A stretch of 64,000 bases of DNA from the NCBI RefSeq assembly GCF_003071345.1, contig NZ_QCYK01000004.1, forward strand, positions 62,001 through 126,000, given 5' to 3'. Both the position numbers and the translations under genes were made by a program. The notes under the pieces were generated by a model. That model saw nothing but the letters and a program-made list of their open reading frames with translations. It had not been told where the DNA came from and did no database searches. Of this stretch, positions 45,000 through 53,469 are shown in pieces. This stretch comes from Chitinophaga parva. GTDB taxonomy: Bacteria > Bacteroidota > Bacteroidia > Chitinophagales > Chitinophagaceae. The first letter of the stretch is position 1, and every line of letters begins with the position of its first letter.

Positions 45000-45491
45000 A
45001 TGCCGTCCTTTGATATTGTAAGCAAGGTAGATCCTCAGACCCTCGATAATGCCATTAACACAGTGAAGAAAGAAATAACCGGCAGGTATGACTTTAAGGA
45101 TTCGCATGTGTCTATTGAGCTGAACAAGAAAGATTTCCTGGTAAACCTGGAAGCGGAGAGCGATATGAAGATGAGCCAGATCATTGACGTGCTGCTGAAC
45201 CGCAGTATTAAACAGGGCCTGGAGGCCTCCATCTACGACCTGAGCAAGAAGCCGGAGCCCAGTGGAAAGGTTGTGAAACAGGCGGTGCCGGTGCGTAACG
45301 GCCTCAAGCAGGAAGATTCCAAGAAGATCGTAAAGCTGATCAAGGATTCCGGTTTGAAGGTACAGCCGGCCATCATGGATGACATTATCCGGGTAACTGG
45401 CAAGAAAATAGATGATTTACAGGAAGTTATAGCGCTACTGCGGGGCTCCAAGCTGGAGCTTCCGCTACAATACGTGAACATGAAATCCTAA
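45000..45491 (+). CDS. YajQ family nucleotide-binding protein
   Basis: 163 residues. Start ATG 45000 gives MPSFDIVSKVDPQTLDNAINTVKKEI, the normal YajQ N-terminus; the 10 extra residues of the longer frame overlap the promoter. The family binds RNA or nucleotides, and the Xanthomonas member binds cyclic di-GMP. Two ferredoxin-like halves are visible: YDFKDSHVSIELNKKDFLVNLEAESDMKMSQIIDVL and KKIVKLIKDSGLKVQPAIMDDIIRVTGKKIDDLQEVIALLR. Confidence 0.95.
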   Translation: MPSFDIVSKVDPQTLDNAINTVKKEITGRYDFKDSHVSIELNKKDFLVNLEAESDMKMSQIIDVLLNRSIKQGLEASIYDLSKKPEPSGKVVKQAVPVRNGLKQEDSKKIVKLIKDSGLKVQPAIMDDIIRVTGKKIDDLQEVIALLRGSKLELPLQYVNMKS

Positions 45492-45519
45492 AAGGATGTG
45501 GATAAATTATCAAAATTAA

Positions 45520-45551
45520 TTGGACAGGAAATGAAAATTTGATTACCTTTG
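45520..45551 (+). promoter_or_regulatory. promoter of rpmE2
   Basis: TTG at 45520-45522, 21-base spacer, TACCTTTG at 45544-45551. Near-ideal Bacteroidota promoter; leader about 20 bases. Confidence 0.75.
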
Positions 45552-45576
45552 CAGTCCGTATTTACAAATTATTGAT

Positions 45577-45828
45577 ATGAAACAGGGAATTCATCCGGAA
45601 AGTTACAGATTCGTAGTATTCAAAGATATGTCCAATGGTACCAGCTTTTTGAGCCGTTCCACTGCTCCCTCCCGCGAGACCATCAAGTGGGAAGATGGCA
45701 ATGAGTACCCGGTTATCAAGCTGGAAATTTCCAACACTTCTCACCCGTTCTACACTGGTAAGAATGTGCTGGTTGACACTGCCGGTCGTATCGACAAGTT
45801 CAACAAACGCTACGGAAAGACTAAATAA
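45577..45828 (+). CDS. rpmE2: 50S ribosomal protein L31 type B
   Basis: 83 residues: [61 protein letters not shown]. It lacks the CxxC zinc motif of type A L31, so it does not need zinc. Single gene with its own promoter and terminator. Confidence 0.98.
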   Translation: MKQGIHPESYRFVVFKDMSNGTSFLSRSTAPSRETIKWEDGNEYPVIKLEISNTSHPFYTGKNVLVDTAGRIDKFNKRYGKTK

Positions 45829-45852
45829 GCTTTTCCAAATAATTAGTAAAAG

Positions 45853-45879
45853 ATCCCGCCCATTCGGCGGGATTTTTTA
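45853..45879 (+). terminator. intrinsic terminator after rpmE2
   Basis: Stem atcccgcc / ggcgggat with loop cattc, then tttttt. Confidence 0.9.
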
Positions 45880-45891
45880 TTTTTAGCCCCG

Positions 45892-47073
45892 ATGAACCGG
45901 AACTATATTTTATTCGATACACCAGACAGAGACCTGCTCTATCCCTTTACCCTTACCAGGCCAGTGGCCGCCTGCCGTACCGGTATTCTCACCATCCAGG
46001 AAAAGTGGGCGCATTGGCTACAGGCGCCGTGCAGCTTTTACACCGTGCACTGGCTGCAGGAAAAATATCCACTGCCCGCTATGGAAGCGGATTCCCTCCA
46101 GGTGTTGATTAACGGTCACCTACTCCCGGACGCCGCCCTGGTGGCTGCGGTACAGGCCCTGGAAGACGGGCATGAACTTTATAAAGACAACCGCCTGGTG
46201 GCCAAAGCTGTAAAAGGCAAGGACTTCTTTACCCATGGCCATAAACGGCTGAATCATGCACCGGCCATCCTGCAAGTAAAAACGCCCTGGGATCTATTTC
46301 AATTCAATGATAAGGCACTGCGCGCCGATTTTGCCCTGCTTACGGCGGGCCGTACTTCTGCGCCCCTGCCTGCCAGTAACCAGGTGATGGGAGCGGGACA
46401 GGTATTCCTTGAGCCGGGCGCCAAAGTGGAATGTTGCCTGCTGAATGCAACAGAAGGACCGGTATACCTTGGGAAAAATGCCCTGGTGATGGAAGGAAGC
46501 CTTATCCGTGGCCCGTTTGCCATGGGAGAAGGGGCGGTACTGAAGATGGGGACCAGGGTGTATGGAGCTACTACTCTCGGGCCTTACAGCACGGGTGGCG
46601 GGGAGATCAAGAACAGCGTGATCTTCGGCTATTCCAATAAAGCACACGACGGTTACCTGGGAGATGCGGTGATAGGCGAGTGGTGTAACCTGGGCGCCAA
46701 TACCAGTAATTCCAACCTGAAAAATAATGCTGGTACGGTAAAAGTGTGGATGGAAGCCCGTAAGGAAGCGTGGCCGGCCGGCCGCAAATGCGGCGTGCTG
46801 ATGGGCGACTACAGCCGGGCGGCTATCAATACCAGTTTTAATACCGGTGCCGTGGTAGGCGTGAGCTGCAATGTTTTTGGAGCGGGCCTCACTGAAAAGT
46901 TCATTTCCTCCTTTGCCTGGGGCGCGGGCCAGTATGTGCTGGACACCGCCTTCCGGGATATTGGGAACTGGATGGAACTGAAAGGAAAAAAGCTGGAAGA
47001 GGCAGATAAAAACATCTTGCGCACTATCTTTGAGCGGCGTTATGAGACCATGACGGCCATAGACATTATTTAA
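45892..47073 (+). CDS. GlmU-related sugar-phosphate nucleotidyl/acyltransferase-like protein
   Basis: 393 residues. The N-terminal third (ILFDTPDRDLLYPFTLTRPVAACRTGILTIQEKW) belongs to the Bacteroidota GlmU-related group; the GXGTxM-type nucleotide loop of true pyrophosphorylases is not visible. From about residue 170 a left-handed beta-helix of hexapeptide repeats follows (GPVYLGKNALVMEGSLIRGPFAMGEGAVLKMGTRVYGATTLGP), with GEWCNLGANTSNSNLKNN. Activity unproven; a role in amino-sugar metabolism is inference. tpiA follows after 28 bases. Confidence 0.88.
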   Translation: MNRNYILFDTPDRDLLYPFTLTRPVAACRTGILTIQEKWAHWLQAPCSFYTVHWLQEKYPLPAMEADSLQVLINGHLLPDAALVAAVQALEDGHELYKDNRLVAKAVKGKDFFTHGHKRLNHAPAILQVKTPWDLFQFNDKALRADFALLTAGRTSAPLPASNQVMGAGQVFLEPGAKVECCLLNATEGPVYLGKNALVMEGSLIRGPFAMGEGAVLKMGTRVYGATTLGPYSTGGGEIKNSVIFGYSNKAHDGYLGDAVIGEWCNLGANTSNSNLKNNAGTVKVWMEARKEAWPAGRKCGVLMGDYSRAAINTSFNTGAVVGVSCNVFGAGLTEKFISSFAWGAGQYVLDTAFRDIGNWMELKGKKLEEADKNILRTIFERRYETMTAIDII

Positions 47074-47101
47074 CCTTTAACAATAAAGCCATTAACACGG
47101 T

Positions 47102-47860
47102 ATGAGAAAAAAAATTGTTGCGGCAAACTGGAAGATGAATTTAACGCTGGCGCAGGGCGAAAAACTGGTGAATGAACTGCTACAGGCGGGCATTGCCCTG
47201 GACGCGCACAAGGAAGTTGTCATCGCGGTGCCGTTTCCTTATCTGATTACGGTAAAGGAGTTGTTGAAAGGCCATAAAGGATTTTATGTAGCTGCCCAGA
47301 ACGTAGCGGCGGAAAAGGCGGGAGCCTTTACCGGCGAGGTGAATGCTGAAATGCTGCATTCTATTCATACAGATTACGTGATCATTGGCCACTCTGAAAG
47401 AAGAGAGCTGTTTCACGAGAGCAATGCCACCCTGGCCAAGAAGATGGACCTGGCTTTGTCTCACGGCTTGAAGCCCATTTTCTGCTGCGGTGAGCCGCTG
47501 GATGTGCGCAAGGCAGAGACCCAGAACGCGTTTGTAGCAAAACAGCTGGAAGAAAGCCTGTTCCACCTGAGCCCAGACCAGCTCAAACATGTGGTAGTGG
47601 CTTATGAGCCTATCTGGGCTATTGGTACCGGCCTCACAGCCAGTGCTGCACAGGCACAGGATATGCATGCATTCATCCGCAAGCAGGTGGCTGGCAGGTA
47701 CGGTGAAGCGGTGGCCAACGACCTGACCATCCTTTATGGTGGCAGTGTGAAGGCGGCTAATGCTACGGAGATCTTTGCAGGAGCGGATGTAGACGGCGGC
47801 CTGGTGGGCGGTGCGTCCCTGGTGGCGGCAGAATTTGCAGCCATTGCAAAAGCGATCTGA
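47102..47860 (+). CDS. tpiA: triosephosphate isomerase
   Basis: Glycolysis: interconverts dihydroxyacetone phosphate and glyceraldehyde 3-phosphate. 252 residues. Catalytic residues: Lys11 in AANWKMN, the electrophile His in IIGHSERRELF, and the base Glu in VVAYEPIWAIGTG. The phosphate loop is LYGGSVKAAN and the GGLVGGASL end is normal. Close behind the GlmU-related gene, probably one transcript. Confidence 0.99.
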   Translation: MRKKIVAANWKMNLTLAQGEKLVNELLQAGIALDAHKEVVIAVPFPYLITVKELLKGHKGFYVAAQNVAAEKAGAFTGEVNAEMLHSIHTDYVIIGHSERRELFHESNATLAKKMDLALSHGLKPIFCCGEPLDVRKAETQNAFVAKQLEESLFHLSPDQLKHVVVAYEPIWAIGTGLTASAAQAQDMHAFIRKQVAGRYGEAVANDLTILYGGSVKAANATEIFAGADVDGGLVGGASLVAAEFAAIAKAI

Positions 47861-47880
47861 TTTTAGCAAAATAACAGGAG

Positions 47881-47940
47881 GGCCGGAGGCCGGTATTAAG
47901 GCGGAAAACCGCGTGGGTACCGGGTTCTGGCCTTTTTTTG
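47881..47940 (+). terminator. terminator after tpiA
   Basis: Branched hairpin: inner gcgg-aaaa-ccgc (47901-47912), outer cggta / taccg and ggcc / ggcc, followed by ttttttt. Confidence 0.7.
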
Positions 47941-48005
47941 TGGAATTTATCTAAATTAGTTAGTAAAAAAATGCTAAGAAAATTAGTAAATCTGAAAAAA
48001 GGTTG

Positions 48006-48013
48006 TATATTTG
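48006..48013 (+). promoter_or_regulatory. -7 box of the 2H phosphoesterase gene
   Basis: TATATTTG, perfect TAnnTTTG, 37 bases before the ATG. No clear TTG at -33. Confidence 0.5.
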
Positions 48014-48050
48014 AAGTGTTGTAATGATAGTAATTGTTTAAAACGATGTT

Positions 48051-48671
48051 ATGCAAGTACATCCAGCAGTAGCAACCCAAACTACACTTTTTGAAGCAGA
48101 GCAGGTATTTGATTACCTGCTGGTCATTAACCCGGATTCCCAGGTAAGTGAAGATGTGAAGGGCATGAAGATGCGCCTGGCCAATGCTTTAGGCTATTAC
48201 AACAGCCAGTTTTCCAAAGCGCATATTTCGTTGTTCCGTTCGGAGTTCCCGAGGCGTTTTGAGGATACATTCATAGAGATGCTGGAAACGGTTTCCAAGC
48301 GTCAGAATGGATTCACGGTATACACCTCGCGGTTGGAGAAGTTTGACCATGGCACATCCAAACATACCATTTATGTGAACGTGGCTAATCCCAAGCCGGT
48401 TGCAGAGTTGCACCGTAAGATCCTGCAATTGTTCAACCTGGCGGGCAGTCACTTTGTGCCGCATATCACGGTGGCACGGTCCATTAATACGGACCAGATG
48501 CTGAAAGTATATGACCACGTGCGCAACCAGTTGTTTGTGCGCAGTTTTGATTGCCACAGTTTCCGGTTGCTTCGCAAACCTGCTACTGGCGGGCATTACG
48601 AAGTAGTGAAGGAATTTACTTTTGGTGAGCCGGATGCCCAGGGGCATACTTTGTTCAATCACGCGGCATAG
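48051..48671 (+). CDS. 2'-5' RNA ligase superfamily (2H phosphoesterase) protein
   Basis: 206 residues. The two catalytic H-x-S/T motifs are present: H58-I-S60 in FSKAHISLF and H138-I-T140 in HFVPHITVARS. 2H enzymes cleave or form 2',5' or cyclic phosphodiester bonds in RNA or nucleotides; the substrate here is unknown. Alone, with its own -7 box. Confidence 0.88.
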   Translation: MQVHPAVATQTTLFEAEQVFDYLLVINPDSQVSEDVKGMKMRLANALGYYNSQFSKAHISLFRSEFPRRFEDTFIEMLETVSKRQNGFTVYTSRLEKFDHGTSKHTIYVNVANPKPVAELHRKILQLFNLAGSHFVPHITVARSINTDQMLKVYDHVRNQLFVRSFDCHSFRLLRKPATGGHYEVVKEFTFGEPDAQGHTLFNHAA

Positions 48672-49857
48672 TCTGTTTTATGTATAATGCGGCAATGTGC
48701 TTATCGTTCAGAAAGTAATATTGCTGTATATATCGACAAGTATATACTGTTGTTTGTTTAACCCCATTTTACCCGCGCGTTGTTAACCAGTTAATTGTTT
48801 TGTTACGACGGGTATCTCCTAATCCTTGCCTCGGGAAGATTTCAGCGTATTATGCATGCAGCGTGCGTGAAGTGACGCGTAGGCTTGTCATGATTGCCGG
48901 TTATTTGTATTTGATTATTGTAGTTTTTAGTGAGCCGTGTCCAGGTGTCGTAGTGGGTGGGCTGTGTCCAGGTACCCTGAAGGCTATCTGTGTCTGCAGC
49001 TGTGTCCAGGTATTGAGGCGGCTATGTGTGTTCAGGCACCATGGAGGCTACCTGTGCGTGATGTCTGTGCCGGTCAGGGGGAGTGGTTGTAATAGGGCAG
49101 GGAAGTTATTGATATGGCTGTGCGTTAAACGGAAACATTTACCGGGGTAGTTTCCCGGTGTGCTTTAAGTTATCTATTTGAGGCGTATGTGCGATAAGAA
49201 CAGTGGGGCTTGTGATCTCCATTTGTGGGGTAAAAAATTGTTTAGTTGTTAATTGTTAATAGTTGTTCATTTCAAGTTTAGGTTAGTTAGTTTTTCATCC
49301 ATTGTTTAACCTCGAAAGGCATTTTTAAGTGAGTTGATTTTTAGCATTATAGCCCGGAGGCCTTTCGCCGGCTGCCTGTTTGAGTGGCAGTAAATGATTG
49401 TTAGTCCCTTCGCATCCGGGACAGGGTGGGCGCGTCATAGTTGGGGCTAGTGGCGTGGCATGATCCATGGCCATGGGTCGCACTTTGAGCCCGGTGCGAA
49501 AAAATGTACCCTCGGGTAGAATACTGCGAAGGTTAGATGTTGCGGATTCGTATGCTGGCAGCGGCCTGTGGCTGCTGCCCCTTCCGGGGGATGAAATGAG
49601 CCTTTGCTGGTCAGCGGGGTGAAGAAACGTGGGCTTTGTAAGCCAGGGAGGGCGTATGAACGGAAGTTAGTTTTCGCAAGGGAGGAGCGTATGCATGAAA
49701 ACAGTAGGTCCAGGTTGGTCGGGGGCGTAAATAAAAGTAAATTTTTACCAGTCCGGAGGGCAGTGGAAAGAATATTGTACAGATAAACGCAGCGCGGTTT
49801 GGAAGGCATTTTGTAGGGGATGGTTATCTTTAATGCATAACCTTTCTAATGCTTACT
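48672..49857. other. 1.2-kb gap without a convincing gene
   Basis: Contains decayed GTGTCCAGG repeats (listed separately) and an AT-rich part near 49240-49330. An 8-bp pairing cgaaaggc (about 49313) with gcctttcg (about 49370) encloses roughly 50 bases. Frames at 48800-49150 (plus), 49447-49809 (minus) and 49604-49786 (plus) have no family resemblance and odd composition; I do not call them genes. Confidence 0.45.
48937..49055. repeat. degenerate TGTGTCCAGG repeats
   Basis: The phrase tgtgtccaggt or a close variant occurs near 48937, 48963, 49001 and 49027, followed in three copies by a ggaggctatctgtg-like part. Spacing alternates 26 and 38 bp. Confidence 0.6.
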
Positions 49858-50133
49858 ATGGAAAAAATACACAAAGAGGTCATTGTGCGGGGGCTGGTAC
49901 AGGGAGTGAGTTTCAGGGCCTATGCCCGCAGGGAGGCTGCGAAGCTGGGCATTACCGGCACAGTGAAGAACCAGGCAGACGGCAGTGTGGCTATTGTGGC
50001 AGAGGGATCGCCTGCGAATATGGAATCGTTTATTGCATGGAGCCGGAAAGGTCCATTGATGGCGTCTGTAGAGCAGGTGGAAGTATCAGACGGCCCGGTA
50101 AAGGGCTATGATGAATTTATGATCATCCGGTAA
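49858..50133 (+). CDS. acyP: acylphosphatase
   Basis: Hydrolyses acyl phosphates. 91 residues from ATG 49858, which gives MEKIHKEVIVRGLVQGVSFRAYA. Catalytic Arg20 in the VRGLVQGVSFR loop and Asn38 in GTVKNQADGSV are both present. An ATG three codons upstream (49849) is possible. Isolated between two repeat-bearing gaps. Confidence 0.96.
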   Translation: MEKIHKEVIVRGLVQGVSFRAYARREAAKLGITGTVKNQADGSVAIVAEGSPANMESFIAWSRKGPLMASVEQVEVSDGPVKGYDEFMIIR

Positions 50134-50303
50134 TTGGATGGTGATTCCCGGGCCACCAAATTATGATCAGAGGTAATTACATTGTCTTTTTACTACATAC
50201 ACCTAGATACACCGTCCATTTTTGTTAACCTTTGAAATCCATTTCAGCAATTATTCATTGGAGGGCCGCATTTCCATGCGGGCTAACTTTTCTTTTCGTT
50301 TTT

Positions 50304-50446
50304 GTGGCCTGTTTTTCCCCTGGTGTTGCGGCCTGTTTTGTGGTGGCCTGTTTTCCCGGGTGTTGCGGTATGTTTTGGGATGACCTGTTTTCCCGGGGCT
50401 TGGGAATACATATACTTCCCTGGTCGTAATGCGCCTGTTTTCCCTT
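50304..50446. repeat. degenerate CCTGTTTTCCCGGGTGTTGCG array
   Basis: CCTGTTTT starts at 50308, 50332, 50347, 50384 and 50434, with a variant at 50369. Copies pair into a composite unit of about 38 bp (50308, 50347, 50384), alternating a CCTGTTTTCCC-GGTGTTGCGG half with a CCTGTTTTGGG half. Confidence 0.7.
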
Positions 50447-50688
50447 GTCCTTAAAGAGACTTCATAGTTAGACAAATCGGTGCATATTATGCCAGCTTTA
50501 GCGTAACCCATAAGAACAACATTTTTGAATGTGGTTTGACGTGGTATGCCACTTTAGGGTGAGAATAAGAAGCCACCAGCAATATGCTGAGGGCTTTCTT
50601 ATTTTACGCAGCCAGGCATAAAGCCGCCGGCATTTGCAGGCTGCGAGAGCGAGGCTTTAATACCGCGTTGGTACCAGGCTGGCAATAA

Positions 50689-50726
50689 AACAAAACAGCC
50701 TCCCACAATATCATGTGGAAGGCTGC
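50689..50726 (-). terminator. terminator of the blaI-blaR1 operon
   Basis: Stem cagcctcccaca / tgtggaaggctg (one mismatch), followed on the minus strand by gttttgttttatt. Confidence 0.7.
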
Positions 50727-50749
50727 ATAAGTAATTTATAAAACGGTCC

Positions 50750-52960
50750 TTAATCCTTCGTATCCACATCAATATTCAATGAACGGTGCCCGGATTTATT
50801 ACTGCCTTTGATCTTCACATTCCCTTTTTCCGGGAAGAATGACTTGTACTTGTTCGCAACATCAGCGGGTTGTTTTTTACCATTGATGTAGAGGTCATCT
50901 CCCTGCTTCTGAATGTCGTAGGAAGTGGTATCAATGAGCTTGTCTGATTGCATCTGGCCAATGAGGGCGCGGTATTTATCGCTGGAGCGGCGCTGGCCTT
51001 CCTCAACATCACGTTCCCATTTGGCGTGCTGTACCTCAAGTGCACGGCGGTTGGAATCCAGGGTAAAGCGGAAAGTCTGCATTTGCATGGCAGTAGCCTG
51101 CTTCATAGCGCGCATCGCTTCTTCCTGGGCTTGCTGGGCATCCTGGAGTTCTTTTACCCGGGCCTTGTCTGCACTCGCCATCGCTTTTCCGCGGGCCTTC
51201 ATCGCTTCTTCCAGGGCTGCCTGTTTGGCTTTCATGGCCTCCTGCATGGCTTTCTGGCGCTCTTTGGAGCCGGCTTCCCAGGCGGTCTTGTTAGCAGTCC
51301 ACTGCTGGCGCATGGCCTGCAATTGGGCTTTCTGCAATACGCTGGACCGCAGTTGTGCTTTGAATGCCTCCGTGTTCAGGCCGGGCAGGGAAGTATCTAC
51401 ATCCTTCATGGCTTTGGTGATCTCCTTGTTTATTTTGTTCCAGTCCACTTTTTTCATAGCCTCATCTACCTCGGCATTGATCTTTTTCCAGTCCACTGCT
51501 TTCATGGCCTTATCAGCCTGCCGCATGGCTTCTTCCAGGTTTACATCCTGGGTAAAGAAAACCTTGCGCGGCGTGGTGTCAAACACAAAGTGGTTGTCGA
51601 ACTGGTAAACGGTATTGGGGGTGGCTGCAAACACCATGTTGTTTGATGAATCTGCATTGAAGGTGTATGCAAAATTCATGTTGAAATTCGGTGGGGGCGG
51701 AGGGAGAGGTGCGTCAGGTGTTGCGTCCGAACCAACGGGTGGTACGGGGGCAATGGGCGTCATACCCGGAGGTGGCGGCGGTGGCGGAACCGGCGGTGCA
51801 GGTACGGCACTGTCGTCCGTGGAGAAATACCGTGCGGTGTAATTACCGCTGGAATCCTTTGTGGTGGTCAGTGTACCGGTAATGGTAGTATCTGCCTTTA
51901 GCGCTTTCTCCGCGCGCTGTTTGCTGCGCACAGGATTGAGCCATGCGATGGAGAACAGGCCGGTGGCCACGATCAGCAGGGCAAGTATTTTTTGACTATA
52001 GTTCAGGTTCTTAGTTTTCATTTCCATAATGCGTTTTATGCGATGAAATAAATGCTGCTGCTTACTGGCAGCTGCCATCGCCAGTGGGTTGGAGTTCAAC
52101 CGGTATTCCTCCAGCGCCACCAGTGCTTTGGCATAACCAAGTGGTTGGTCCATGCGGGCTATCACCAGGTCGTCGCAGCAGTGTTCCCTTTCCAGGCGGA
52201 TGTTTTTGGAGATCCACCAGATGAACGGGTTAAAAAAGAGGGTTGTTTCAACAATGGTTTGGAAAATATTCAATAAATAATCATTGCGTTTGATGTGTGC
52301 CAGTTCGTGCAGTAAAATGGCCTCTACCTGGTCTGGCTGCAGGTTGGTAAACAGGGCTACCGGCAGCAGTATCACGGGTTTGAAGAAGCCGATCATTACG
52401 GGCACCTGGAGGTAGTGGGAGATGAAAAGATCCACATGCCCGCGAATATCCAGCTGGTCTGCCAGCTTTTGCAGGTGCATTTTCCAGGCAAGGTCCGGCT
52501 CATGAAGCTGGCGTTTGCGGATGCTGCTTAGCTGGTGCAGGTCTGCAACCATTTTTACCCCCATGATGATCACGCCTGCCATGTAAACGGCCACCAGCAA
52601 AGGAAAGTAGCCTTCCAGGCTGGGGAAAAGCCCTATCAGTGCCTGCTGGTTCCTGTAAGGCGCCCCCGCTGCTGCCGGCAGTATTACCTGCTGGCCGGTG
52701 AGGCTGATCAACTGCTGTGTAATAATGGCAGCCTGCCTTAGGGCCTGCCATTGCTGGCAAAAAGTAACGACAAACCACACAAAGGCGCCTGAGAGCGAGA
52801 GGTACGAAAGATTGTACTTGATCCGGGCGCTGGCCGATGGCAACAGGCGTAGCACGAGCCGGAGACAGGCCCAGATAAAGAAGGTTTGCCAGATGGAGTG
52901 CAAAATGGCCCATCCGAGCGCGCGTACAATATCAGCTGTAAAAGGCACCAGGGGATTCAT
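50750..52960 (-). CDS. BlaR1-type M56 membrane metallopeptidase
   Basis: Sensor protease that, in BlaR1/MecR1 systems, inactivates the BlaI repressor. 736 residues. Four N-terminal membrane helices and the zinc site H218-E-L-A-H222 (LLHELAHIKRND) with LEREHCCDDLVIA downstream. After the last helix (about 325-345) there is no penicillin-binding domain: instead a Pro-rich linker (about 385-425), a long charged helical stretch made of Lys/Ala/Met/Gln repeats (about 475-665) and a small C-terminal domain. So the signal is probably not a beta-lactam. It is 30 bases after the blaI-type gene, in one operon. Confidence 0.92.
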   Translation of the reverse strand: MNPLVPFTADIVRALGWAILHSIWQTFFIWACLRLVLRLLPSASARIKYNLSYLSLSGAFVWFVVTFCQQWQALRQAAIITQQLISLTGQQVILPAAAGAPYRNQQALIGLFPSLEGYFPLLVAVYMAGVIIMGVKMVADLHQLSSIRKRQLHEPDLAWKMHLQKLADQLDIRGHVDLFISHYLQVPVMIGFFKPVILLPVALFTNLQPDQVEAILLHELAHIKRNDYLLNIFQTIVETTLFFNPFIWWISKNIRLEREHCCDDLVIARMDQPLGYAKALVALEEYRLNSNPLAMAAASKQQHLFHRIKRIMEMKTKNLNYSQKILALLIVATGLFSIAWLNPVRSKQRAEKALKADTTITGTLTTTKDSSGNYTARYFSTDDSAVPAPPVPPPPPPPGMTPIAPVPPVGSDATPDAPLPPPPPNFNMNFAYTFNADSSNNMVFAATPNTVYQFDNHFVFDTTPRKVFFTQDVNLEEAMRQADKAMKAVDWKKINAEVDEAMKKVDWNKINKEITKAMKDVDTSLPGLNTEAFKAQLRSSVLQKAQLQAMRQQWTANKTAWEAGSKERQKAMQEAMKAKQAALEEAMKARGKAMASADKARVKELQDAQQAQEEAMRAMKQATAMQMQTFRFTLDSNRRALEVQHAKWERDVEEGQRRSSDKYRALIGQMQSDKLIDTTSYDIQKQGDDLYINGKKQPADVANKYKSFFPEKGNVKIKGSNKSGHRSLNIDVDTKD

Positions 52961-52990
52961 TGTGTCAGCGTTTGCGTGTGGGAAATGTAA

Positions 52991-53383
52991 CTACTTGTTA
53001 TTGCCCTTCTTTTCGATCTGGTCCAGGTATGCTTTAATAGCGTCCAGTTCCGCGGCGGAGGCTTTGCGATTGCCCAACGCCTGCAGCACCAGCTGTGATG
53101 CAGAGCCATTAAAGACGGTATCGATCATTTTACTCAGTAATTGTTGCTGGGTATCCTGCTGGGATACGGCGGCGCGGTATACATGTGTTTTGGCGCTGGT
53201 ATCGCGGTACACCAGCCCCTTTTCATGCATAATCTGCATCAGCTTCAGGGTGGTGGTGTAACCGGCGTCCTTGCTGCGTTCCAGGACCTCATGAATGTCC
53301 CGCACCGTAGCGGGGCCCTTCTCCCAGAGAATGGCCAGGATCTCCAGTTCACTTTCCGTTGGCTTGATGGATTTATTGCTCAT
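52991..53383 (-). CDS. BlaI/MecI/CopY-type transcriptional repressor
   Basis: 130 residues with a winged helix: IKPTESELEILAILWEKGPATVRDIHEVLERSKDAGYTTTLKLMQIMHEKGLVYRD, then the dimerisation part QQLLSKMIDTVFNGSASQLVLQAL. The FNGSxSxLVLxxL phrase matches the region where BlaR-type proteases cut BlaI. Two dyads upstream are its probable operators. It forms an operon with the BlaR1-type gene; no beta-lactamase gene is nearby. Confidence 0.95.
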   Translation of the reverse strand: MSNKSIKPTESELEILAILWEKGPATVRDIHEVLERSKDAGYTTTLKLMQIMHEKGLVYRDTSAKTHVYRAAVSQQDTQQQLLSKMIDTVFNGSASQLVLQALGNRKASAAELDAIKAYLDQIEKKGNNK

Positions 53384-53416
53384 ATATAACTACCAAAAAC
53401 TGTTCAATGATTAATT

Positions 53417-53469
53417 TACGAATATTTTCGTAGACGAATGTACGATAGTTTTCGTAGTAAGCAAATTTA
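53417..53469 (-). promoter_or_regulatory. blaI promoter with two operator dyads
   Basis: Dyad 1 TACGAATATTTTCGTA (53417-53432) has perfect 6-bp arms; dyad 2 TACGATAGTTTTCGTA (53441-53456) has 5-bp arms. They are 24 bp apart. On the minus strand TAAATTTG (53469-53462) is a perfect -7 box, placing the transcript start about 53455, inside dyad 2. Binding of the repressor there would block its own operon. No clear -33 TTTG. Confidence 0.75.

Larger units (their letters stand above)
50134..50749. other. 616-bp gap with a repeat array and the blaR1 terminator
   Basis: The left part carries the CCTGTTTTCCC array. About 50520-50690 has nothing recognisable. The right end holds the terminator of the minus-strand gene. 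Confidence 0.5.

Noticed and set aside
48800..49150. 116-codon plus-strand frame rich in Cys and Val
   Set aside because: Its composition results from the degenerate TGTGTCCAGG repeats; no homology recognised.
49447..49809. 120-codon minus-strand frame before acyP
   Set aside because: No recognisable domain, promoter or neighbour context.
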